A stretch of DNA of 5,291 bases from NCBI GenBank assembly GCA_945888585.1, contig CAMDAI010000104.1, positions 1-5,291 on the forward strand. The letters run 5' to 3'. A program made the position numbers and the translations under genes. The notes under the pieces are model-generated. The model searched no databases. It saw only the letters and a list, made by a program, of their open reading frames with translations, and was not told the DNA's origin. Shown here piece after piece: positions 1 to 5,291 of the stretch; positions within the stretch are counted from its first letter, which is position 1; each line of letters opens with the position of its first letter. This stretch comes from Rickettsia typhi. Its GTDB lineage: Bacteria > Pseudomonadota > Alphaproteobacteria > Rickettsiales > UBA1997.

Positions 1-2445
1 ATTTTCAGTTAGAGTTAGAATGAATTCTTCACCAATTGCTAAATCTTCAATTTGTTTCTGAGGAAGTTCAGAACCTTTAACTTGTGGAATATCTTTTTTA
101 GTTACAAGTAGGCTATCGCTTGGATTTTCATTGAGATTTTTATTAAAGACCAAAGCTTCTTTAATGGCAATTCTGGTTTCGACAGGAATTTTTAGATATT
201 TATCTTTAATTTCCATATCGGCTTCCGAATGGTTTAATACTGACATGGCGATAACTTTATTATTTTTATCTAATCTAACGCCACGCACACCAGTTGAATT
301 ACGGCTTTGGAAAACGCGCAATTTTGAAACTGGGAAGCGGATACATTTACCATCTTTAGTTGATAATAAAATATCATTTTTCTCGGTACATAAATTTACT
401 CCAATTAGAGAATCTTTATCTTCAAGCTTCATGGCAATTTTACCCGATGATCTAATATCGGCAAATTGATCCATAGAGTTTCTTCTAACATCACCGCTAG
501 CAGTTGAAAAAATTATGCTTAAATCTTTCCAGCTCTCTTCATTTTCCGGTAACGCTAAAATGGTGCTGATTTTTTCATCTTGTTCGATTGGCAATAAATT
601 TACCAATGCCCTTCCTTTAGCTTGGGGATTACCTAATGGAAGTTTGTAAACTTTCATTTTATAGGCTTTACCACGACTAGAGAAGAAAAGTAGGGGAGTG
701 TGGGTGTTGGCCACAAAAATATCGGTAGTAACATCTTCATCACGAACTTCAATACCACTTCGGCCTTTTCCGCCACGTTTTTGAGCTTTATAAGTAGCAA
801 GAGGAACACGTTTGATATAACCATTCATGGTTCCAACCACAACCATATCTTCTTTTGGAATTAAATCTTCAATATCAACTTCAAATTCACTATCTTCAAT
901 GGTTGATTTTCTTGGAGTGGCAAATTCTTCTTTAACTTGTTTTAATTCATCTTTTACAATTCCCATCAATTTATTACGATCAGAAAGAATTGACAAATAT
1001 TCAGCAATTTCAGCAGCCAGAGCTTTTAATTCACCATCAATTTTTTCCATTTCTAAACCAGTTAATCTGGCTAGTCTCATATCTAAAATTGCTTTGGCTT
1101 GAATTTCAGTAAAGTGAATTTTTCCACCTTTAACAATGTTGCCTTTATCTTGAACTAATTTAATAATAGCTTCTACTTGAGCTGCTGGCCAAGCTTTAGC
1201 TAATAATTGCTCTTTGGCAGCATTAGCATCGGGAGATTTTTTAATTAAATCTACAATCTCGTCGATATTAGCAACAGCAATAGCTAAACCAATTAAAATG
1301 TGGGTTTTGTCTCGGGCTTTGCCAAGTAAAAAGTTAGTTCTTCTGGTTACAACTGATTCTCTAAAATTAGTGAAAAGTTTTACTACATCAAGAAGGTTTA
1401 ATAATTCTGGTCTTCCATGGTTTAGTGCCAACATATTAACACCAAAACTTGATTGCAAAGTGGTGTAGCTATAAAGCTGGTTAATAATTACTTCTTCCAT
1501 GGCATCTCTTCTAAGTTCGATTACCACCCGAATACCGTCACGATCTGACTCATCACGTAAATCAGTGATGCCTTCAATTTTTTTCTCTTTTACTAATTCA
1601 GCAATTTTTTCAACTAATTTAGCTTTATTAACCTGATAAGGAATTTCAGTAATAACAATAGAAACTTTGCCAGTTCCTTTAGATTTTTCAATTTTATGAC
1701 GACCACGCATAATGACCGATCCACGACCAGTTCTGGCAGCTGATTCAGATCCGTTTCTTCCAAGAATAATTCCGCCAGTTGGAAAATCAGGTGCTGGAAC
1801 AATTTTTAAAGCATCTTCAAAAGTTAAATCATTATTATCGATATAGGCTAAAACACAGTCGATAACTTCGCCTAAATTGTGAGGAGGAATATTGGTGGCC
1901 ATACCAACCGCAATACCACCGCTACCATTAACTAATAGGTTAGGGAAACGGGCAGGGAGAACCTTTGGTTCTCTTTCATTGCCATCATAATTGGGAATAA
2001 AATCAACAGTATCTTTATCTAAATCATCAAGCATAGTGTGAGTCACTTTTTTCAAGCGAGACTCAGTATAACGCATTGCAGCCGCAGGGTCGTCATCAAT
2101 AGAACCAAAGTTACCTTGGCCGTCAATTAAAGGAAGACGCATAGAAAAATCTTGAGCCATGCGCACCAAAGATTCATAAATTGCCGAATCACCATGAGGG
2201 TGATATTTACCCATCACTTCACCGACAATACGAGCCGATTTTTTAAATGGACGATTATAATCATATCCTCCTTCATACATGGCGTATAAAATACGACGAT
2301 GCACCGGTTTTAAGCCGTCGCAAGCATCAGGAATGGCCCGAGAAACAATAACGCTCATGGCATAGTCTAAATAAGACTTCTTCATTTCAGATTCAATTGA
2401 AACAGAAACAATCTCTTTATTATTGATTATAGGGACAGTAGTCAT
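1..2445 (-). CDS. gyrA: DNA gyrase subunit A (3'-truncated by window edge)
   Basis: GyrA is the DNA breakage-reunion subunit of the A2B2 gyrase, which introduces negative supercoils using ATP hydrolysed by GyrB. The ATG at 2443-2445 places the family motif [11 protein letters not shown] at residues 24-34, as in other GyrA proteins. 815 codons are visible without interruption and the frame is open at position 1. The family is usually about 850-920 residues, so roughly the last blade or more of the pinwheel is missing. Visible landmarks are DGLKPVHRR (43-51), the quinolone-resistance region with [11 protein letters not shown] (82-92), the catalytic tyrosine Y126 in AAAMRYTE (codon 2068-2070), and MATNIPPHN. 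The GyrA box QKRGGKG (763-783) separates it from ParC. S87 (E. coli S83) is retained and E91 replaces Asp87, an acidic residue common in many bacteria, so no classical quinolone-resistance change is seen. The usual Arg before DGLKP is Cys42. It has its own promoter and no Shine-Dalgarno sequence. Confidence 0.98.
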   Translation of the reverse strand, partial: MTTVPIINNKEIVSVSIESEMKKSYLDYAMSVIVSRAIPDACDGLKPVHRRILYAMYEGGYDYNRPFKKSARIVGEVMGKYHPHGDSAIYESLVRMAQDFSMRLPLIDGQGNFGSIDDDPAAAMRYTESRLKKVTHTMLDDLDKDTVDFIPNYDGNEREPKVLPARFPNLLVNGSGGIAVGMATNIPPHNLGEVIDCVLAYIDNNDLTFEDALKIVPAPDFPTGGIILGRNGSESAARTGRGSVIMRGRHKIEKSKGTGKVSIVITEIPYQVNKAKLVEKIAELVKEKKIEGITDLRDESDRDGIRVVIELRRDAMEEVIINQLYSYTTLQSSFGVNMLALNHGRPELLNLLDVVKLFTNFRESVVTRRTNFLLGKARDKTHILIGLAIAVANIDEIVDLIKKSPDANAAKEQLLAKAWPAAQVEAIIKLVQDKGNIVKGGKIHFTEIQAKAILDMRLARLTGLEMEKIDGELKALAAEIAEYLSILSDRNKLMGIVKDELKQVKEEFATPRKSTIEDSEFEVDIEDLIPKEDMVVVGTMNGYIKRVPLATYKAQKRGGKGRSGIEVRDEDVTTDIFVANTHTPLLFFSSRGKAYKMKVYKLPLGNPQAKGRALVNLLPIEQDEKISTILALPENEESWKDLSIIFSTASGDVRRNSMDQFADIRSSGKIAMKLEDKDSLIGVNLCTEKNDILLSTKDGKCIRFPVSKLRVFQSRNSTGVRGVRLDKNNKVIAMSVLNHSEADMEIKDKYLKIPVETRIAIKEALVFNKNLNENPSDSLLVTKKDIPQVKGSELPQKQIEDLAIGEEFILTLTEN

Positions 2446-2482
2446 TGGAAGTGATTATAATTTGAAAAAAGATATCAGTGAA
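2446..2482 (-). promoter_or_regulatory. gyrA promoter, probably leaderless
   Basis: On the minus strand a perfect -10 hexamer TATAAT lies at 2454-2459. A 4/6 match to the -35 box, TTCACT, lies at 2477-2482, with an ideal 17-nt spacer. Only 8 nt (CACTTCCA) separate the -10 box from the gyrA ATG. Initiation at the normal distance would therefore start the mRNA at, or one or two bases before, the start codon. No Shine-Dalgarno-like purine run is present, which fits leaderless or near-leaderless translation. The hexamers and spacing are seen directly; the transcription start is inferred. In AT-rich DNA a chance TATAAT is possible, but its position just before the gene supports the call. Confidence 0.6.
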
Positions 2483-2501
2483 AACCTTATGATTTTAGGA
2501 G

Positions 2502-2520
2502 TTGCACTTCTCAAGTGCAA
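2502..2520 (-). terminator. 8-bp perfect hairpin between the two genes, weak terminator candidate
   Basis: TTGCACTT (2502-2509) and AAGTGCAA (2513-2520) are perfect inverted repeats around a 3-nt loop. The hairpin begins 26 bp after the stop codon of the large upstream gene and ends 19 bp before the gyrA -35 box. Read on the minus strand it is followed by CTCCTAAAATC, not a T-run, so it is not a textbook intrinsic terminator. Read on the plus strand a T-rich stretch follows after several bases, but no plus-strand gene precedes it. It may be a weak terminator, an mRNA 3'-end stabiliser or a protein-binding palindrome. Confidence 0.35.
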
Positions 2521-2546
2521 GAGATTTGTTTTTTGGTATATGGTAA

Positions 2547-5291
2547 TTAAACCAAATATTTTTTTTGTGAAGTTTTTAACGGTTCTGCACCTATAGGTGA
2601 AGGACTATGATTTGGAGATTCTTTACTGGATTTGATAAATTTATATAAATGAGTGTCATGATTATTATGATCCTTCAATTTATCATTATTTTTATCTAAA
2701 ACAATATTCTTTTTATTATCTGGATAATTACGAAATTGATCCGTAAAGAATTTATTACTATTTTCAGTATCAATAACACCATCTTTATCATGATGTAATA
2801 TGGAAAAATGGGGAAAAGAATCATCATCAAAATTTTCTTTGATTTTTTCCTTAATATCAGTGATTAATTTTTTTGTTCCATATTTTTTGGTAAGAGATGA
2901 ACCAATTGCAGCAAAACCTTTAGTATATTTTGTTGCACGATCTGGCAGAGCATTTTGTAATTCTATAAATTTTACTTTCTTGAATAACTCTTTATTTTCA
3001 TCTTCACCCAAAACAGAAAGAAATGTTAATGCTTTTAATCCGCCGTAGGAAAATCCTTCAATGAATATTTCATTACATTCTTCCAAGGTTGGTCTAATAG
3101 ACTTAATGAATTTTCTCATTAATACCTTATTTTGATCAATGCTATTATCGATTGTGACATTCTTTGTTACAAATGCAAAACAATCCCAATTTGATCCTTC
3201 ATCTAATTCTTGAAGATTTTTTGCCAAATTTTTCATAGCGACACCATCTTCATAACTACTACCATCATCCCCAAACCCTGGAAGTATAATATGTACTTTG
3301 CTTTGATTCTTTTTTATTCCAACTTTTGTGGCCTGTCCATGAAATATTGTTATTTGTTTATCGTCGGCGCATTTTAACTTTTCAAATTCAGGTTTTTTAG
3401 GTTCAGGTTTAGGTTCAGGTTTAGGTTTTTTAGGTTCAGGTTTAGGTTCAGGTTTTTTTAATGATTCTTCTTCAGATGGTTTCTTCTTTTTTGCATAAGC
3501 TCCGTTAGATCCAATAATCTGCTCAATTGCATTAGTCAATCTTTCTGCAAGCGAGCTATCTTTCTGCAATTCTGCTTCACTTTTTTTAGGTTCAGGTTTA
3601 GGTTCAGGTTTTTTAGGTTCAGGTTCAGGTTTTTTAGGTTCAAGTTTTTTTAATGATTCTGGTGTGTCAAATCCATGAACAGTTTGATCATATAAGATTC
3701 CAGTTATTTCTTTATTTTTTTTAAAATATTCCACTATTTCTGGCTGGGCACATTCCTTAGTAATAAAAATACTTCTTTTGCAGCCAAATTCTTTTACATC
3801 ACCTAAAGCATCTTTGGCTTTAAAAATTGCATCTCCAGAATTATGAAGCATCTCGGATAATTCTTTCATAGCCTGATCAAATGGTTTACCACTAAACAGA
3901 TCTGTTAAATTGATTGTTGTGCCATCTACATTTATTTCCGTTATCTCTAATGTGGATAATAATTTAAATTCGTCATCATCAAGAAACTTTTTATTATCAG
4001 GAGGGGTAAAAAATCTTTTTAATTCAGGAGAAAAAATCTCATTAATTTTCATTGAAATTTCTCCATTACGGTCATTACGAAAAATATCATATCTAAATCC
4101 ACATCCTATATATGGTGTATTTGGTTTAGAATTAGCTTTTTGTGAAATTATAATTTCTTTAAATTCAGTAGAAAAAACCATTGGTTTTGGTAGCCATAGA
4201 TTAGAAAATATATCAGGAGGTGTAACAGGAGATGAAACAGGAGATGAAACAGGAGATGAAACAGGAGATGAAACAGGAGGTATAGCAAGTGGAGCGAGTT
4301 CTTGCCGTGCTTTACCAATTATTTTCATCCTCAGATTATCTCGTTTTTCTTGAGAAGATTTAAATTGATTGTCAATGGTAGTAAAAGAATTGGCAAAGGC
4401 CAGTGAGGCATTTGCCCAGCATCTGTTCCCATATCCGACATAAAAATTTTCAGTTCCCTGCTGTGGTCCAGGAAGTTCAGTGCCTAAGGCTGAATATTTA
4501 ACCACATAGGCTTGTTTTTTAAAATCTTCTATATCAGATTCTTTTACTTCTGTTCTGAGAGCATCATTATAATGATACCATCGATCATCATTTTCTTTTA
4601 TATAGGCAGTGTAGTGTCCGCCGCGAGATGAATCACCATGATGAACAACAAAAGCGGTTACTTCATATTCTTTCCCATTATTGAATGTAACATTATCAAA
4701 ATTTATATCTTTTGTAACTTTGTTTCCATCGTTATCAAATCGCTTTACACTGAAAGCCAGTTCATCTCTTTCTTCTGAAATATTTATTGATGTTTTTTTT
4801 GTGGCATTTACTTCAACTTTTTCATCATAATCTTCTTCAAAACCTTTTAAATACGCCTTAAATCCTTGAATTGTTTCTTCCTCTTGAGAATTACTAAGAA
4901 TTTCAGAAAAACTAAAAGCTGTAATTCCAAAAAGATGAAATGGAACTGACTCTTGTGTTGGTAACGGATCTTTCAAAGGCAGACCCCCAGAAGTTGCTCT
5001 ACTTTTAATAACATCATCATCAATTGTAACTTTAGATTCTAAAGTGATTCCCTCAGGAAATAAGCTTCCAAACAATGGATTTAAGAATTCAGCTGCATCC
5101 TGTTGAGTATATTTATCATTAATAAGTCTTTCTCTTAAATCGTCTTCTTTATAAAGAGCTATTTTACCCAAATCTTCTCTGAGCTTAACCCTTTGCTCAG
5201 GTGTGGCTTTTGCCATATTTTCCTGAATAAAAAGCATTTCATCTCTGATTAATTCTCTTCGTAAAGCTTCTTCATCATCTGGCAATAGTTT
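2547..5291 (-). CDS. Large multidomain USP-type deubiquitinase / alpha-beta hydrolase, likely secreted effector (5'-truncated)
   Basis: The frame of 914 codons ends with TAA at 2547-2549 and is still open at 5291. The first possible start, a TTG at 5283-5285, is probably internal; it is used here only as residue 1 for numbering. Domains in order are: USP (peptidase C19) core, about 1-266, with QQDAAEFL (61-68), a beta-strand VKRF motif (180-183), the His box GGHYTAYI (222-229) and WYHYND (236-241); a second USP-like Cys box GNRCWANASL (286-295); a PVSS linker (337-356); a possible PDZ-like domain (about 388-492); two PEPK-rich linkers (549-568 and 610-633); and an alpha/beta-hydrolase (about 640-885) with the GFSYGG elbow (744-749). 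No membrane segment is visible, and the N-terminus is missing so a signal peptide cannot be judged. USPs cut ubiquitin isopeptide bonds in eukaryotes, so a host-directed effector is the best inference. No gene name is assigned. The USP and hydrolase calls are strong, the PDZ call tentative, and substrates unknown. Confidence 0.9.
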   Translation of the reverse strand, partial: KLLPDDEEALRRELIRDEMLFIQENMAKATPEQRVKLREDLGKIALYKEDDLRERLINDKYTQQDAAEFLNPLFGSLFPEGITLESKVTIDDDVIKSRATSGGLPLKDPLPTQESVPFHLFGITAFSFSEILSNSQEEETIQGFKAYLKGFEEDYDEKVEVNATKKTSINISEERDELAFSVKRFDNDGNKVTKDINFDNVTFNNGKEYEVTAFVVHHGDSSRGGHYTAYIKENDDRWYHYNDALRTEVKESDIEDFKKQAYVVKYSALGTELPGPQQGTENFYVGYGNRCWANASLAFANSFTTIDNQFKSSQEKRDNLRMKIIGKARQELAPLAIPPVSSPVSSPVSSPVSSPVTPPDIFSNLWLPKPMVFSTEFKEIIISQKANSKPNTPYIGCGFRYDIFRNDRNGEISMKINEIFSPELKRFFTPPDNKKFLDDDEFKLLSTLEITEINVDGTTINLTDLFSGKPFDQAMKELSEMLHNSGDAIFKAKDALGDVKEFGCKRSIFITKECAQPEIVEYFKKNKEITGILYDQTVHGFDTPESLKKLEPKKPEPEPKKPEPKPEPKKSEAELQKDSSLAERLTNAIEQIIGSNGAYAKKKKPSEEESLKKPEPKPEPKKPKPEPKPEPKKPEFEKLKCADDKQITIFHGQATKVGIKKNQSKVHIILPGFGDDGSSYEDGVAMKNLAKNLQELDEGSNWDCFAFVTKNVTIDNSIDQNKVLMRKFIKSIRPTLEECNEIFIEGFSYGGLKALTFLSVLGEDENKELFKKVKFIELQNALPDRATKYTKGFAAIGSSLTKKYGTKKLITDIKEKIKENFDDDSFPHFSILHHDKDGVIDTENSNKFFTDQFRNYPDNKKNIVLDKNNDKLKDHNNHDTHLYKFIKSSKESPNHSPSPIGAEPLKTSQKKYLV
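2631..3368 (-). other. C-terminal alpha/beta-hydrolase (serine esterase/lipase-like) domain
   Basis: Residues 640-885 show the alpha/beta-hydrolase layout. A hydrophobic strand KVHIILPGFGDD (663-674) supplies the usual oxyanion-hole turn. EIFIEGFSYGGLKAL (739-753) contains the GxSxG nucleophile elbow with Ser746 (codon 3048-3050). ILHHDKDGVID (829-839) resembles the acid loop, with Asp835 the likely catalytic acid. HNNHDTHLYKF (873-883) offers the catalytic His, most likely His876 or His879. A complete triad is therefore present in the right order and the domain may be active. The substrate (lipid, acyl-ester, thioester or peptide) cannot be told from sequence. A 27-residue tail follows, rich in Ser/Pro and ending in KTSQKKYLV. 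Confidence 0.75.
3387..3470 (-). repeat. Pro/Glu/Lys-rich linker repeat, second copy in the protein
   Basis: This is the longer copy of the hexamer-based repeat, encoding PEPKPEPKK-type units at residues 610-633 after ESLK (607-610). It shares a near-identical stretch of about 30 bp with the block at 3582-3660. It connects directly to the alpha/beta-hydrolase domain starting around residue 640. Between the two copies lie about 40 residues with a probable helix (SLAERLTNAIEQIIG) and a run of four lysines. Confidence 0.85.
3582..3660 (-). repeat. Pro/Glu/Lys-rich linker repeat, first copy in the protein
   Basis: The plus strand is built from AGGTTC/AGGTTT hexamers with T-runs; on the coding strand these give PE, PK and PEPKK units at residues 549-568. 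The block is preceded by ESLKK (543-547). The same ESLKK-plus-PEPK arrangement recurs at 3387-3470, suggesting an internal duplication. Such Pro/charged sequence forms stiff, extended linkers between domains and, being made of 6-bp units, can change length in frame. Confidence 0.85.
3810..4124 (-). other. Possible PDZ-like domain
   Basis: Residues 388-492 resemble the layout of a bacterial PDZ domain. A carboxylate-loop-like YIGCGFRYDI (392-401) is followed by a strand GEISMKINEIFSPEL, then LSTLEITEINVDGTTI (443-458), which recalls the LxxGDxIxxINGxxV element. A helix with PFDQAMKELSEML (468-480) follows. The usual GSPA and GD residues are not well kept, and an insertion around 426-440 would be needed. 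PDZ domains bind C-terminal peptides. This call rests on pattern only and could be wrong; an unrelated alpha/beta domain is the alternative. Confidence 0.35.
4225..4279 (-). repeat. 12-bp tandem repeat encoding (PVSS)4 linker
   Basis: Four perfect copies of ACAGGAGATGAA (plus strand) occupy 4225-4272, followed by a partial fifth (ACAGGAG). On the coding strand each unit encodes a Pro-Val-Ser-Ser tetrapeptide, giving residues 337-352 and running into PVTPP. The unit length is a multiple of three, so gain or loss of copies would lengthen or shorten the linker without a frameshift. Identical codons across copies point to recent expansion by replication slippage. A flexible, disordered linker between the second Cys box and the following domain is the likely role. 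Confidence 0.9.
4386..4436 (-). other. Second, orphan USP-like Cys box
   Basis: Residues 284-300 read GYGNRCWANASLAFANS, which matches the USP Cys-box pattern GNxC-aromatic-x-N-x-x-L. Cys289 (codon 4419-4421) would be the nucleophile. It follows the end of the first USP core by only about 20 residues and is followed by a roughly 30-residue helical stretch, then the PVSS linker. No QQD motif or GHY His box follows it. It may be a remnant of a second USP copy, a divergent Cys-peptidase start, or a duplicated Cys box. The motif is seen directly; activity is not implied. Confidence 0.6.
4491..5291 (-). other. USP (peptidase C19) catalytic domain, Cys box beyond window edge
   Basis: This segment carries the conserved USP elements in canonical order after the Cys box. 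They are the QQD motif QQDAAEFL (5082-5105), the LAFSVKRF strand (176-183), a YEVTAFVVHHG strand leading into GGHYTAYI with catalytic His224 (codon 4614-4616), and WYHYND with Asn240 (codon 4566-4568) at the third catalytic position. The segment closes with AYVVKYSAL, like the AYxLFY end of USPs. No CxxC zinc-finger pairs are seen in the fingers region. In known USPs the catalytic Cys lies roughly 80-100 residues before the QQD motif. Only 62 codons precede it here, so the nucleophile is expected shortly past 5291. Those 62 codons are charged and appear helical. Confidence 0.88.

Noticed and set aside
131..1468. Three plus-strand open frames (131-469, 827-1102, 1214-1468)
   Set aside because: All lie antisense to gyrA, which is continuous and highly conserved there. 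Their translations resemble no known protein family.
1614..1802. Minus-strand 62-codon frame, Leu/Lys rich
   Set aside because: It overlaps gyrA out of frame and shows only low-complexity sequence from AT-rich DNA.
1..2445. ParC (topoisomerase IV subunit A) instead of GyrA
   Set aside because: The QKRGGKG GyrA box is present and the length and C-terminal domain fit GyrA; ParC lacks a canonical box.
2521..2540. Plus-strand intrinsic terminator (hairpin then TTTGTTTTTT)
   Set aside because: The T-rich stretch is separated from the stem by several bases, and there is no plus-strand gene upstream for it to terminate.
4225..4279. CRISPR-like array
   Set aside because: The units are 12 bp, contiguous and without spacers, and they are in frame inside a coding region.
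3910..4353. Plus-strand open frame of 147 codons with a repeated TGDE motif
   Set aside because: It is antisense to the USP/hydrolase gene, and its repeat is simply the other strand of the PVSS-coding 12-bp repeat. No ribosome site or recognisable domain is seen.
5283..5285. TTG as the true start of the large gene
   Set aside because: Sense codons continue upstream to the window edge, and the USP domain would lack its nucleophile Cys. An internal codon is far more likely.

Overview
This 5.3 kb window is AT-rich (about one-third G+C by sampling) and both genes lie on the minus strand. They are the nearly complete 5' part of gyrA (DNA gyrase subunit A, 1-2445) and, upstream of it, a very large, 5'-truncated gene for a multidomain protein with eukaryote-like parts (2547-5291). 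The GyrA sequence looks alphaproteobacterial. Together with the low G+C and a deubiquitinase-like neighbour, this suggests a host-associated or intracellular alphaproteobacterium of the Rickettsiales/Holosporales kind. The organism assignment is inference, as no 16S or other marker is present.

Layout. At 1-2445, gyrA reads leftward and runs off the left edge after 815 codons, so the last part of its C-terminal beta-pinwheel is missing. At 2446-2546, a 101-bp intergenic gap holds a good promoter (TTCACT, 17 nt, TATAAT) placed so close to the gyrA ATG that the mRNA should be leaderless or nearly so. The gap also holds a perfect 8-bp inverted repeat between the two genes. At 2547-5291, one uninterrupted minus-strand frame of 914 codons plus stop has no convincing start inside the window; it is still open at the right edge, so the real gene is longer.

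The large protein, in order, shows: a ubiquitin-specific protease (USP, peptidase C19) catalytic domain without its N-terminal Cys box, which should lie just beyond the window; a second USP-like Cys box with no matching His box; a (PVSS)4 linker encoded by a perfect 12-bp tandem repeat; a tentative PDZ-like domain; two Pro/Glu/Lys (PEPK) linkers around a short helical, lysine-rich segment; and a C-terminal alpha/beta-hydrolase domain with a GFSYGG nucleophile elbow. Bacteria lack a ubiquitin system of the kind USPs act on, so the likely reading is a secreted effector that removes host ubiquitin and carries a separate serine-hydrolase activity. This combination is the most notable content of the window.

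The two genes have no evident functional link. gyrA is a housekeeping gene with its own promoter, and the effector-like gene simply sits upstream in the same direction. No tRNA, rRNA, insertion sequence, integrase or CRISPR array was seen.
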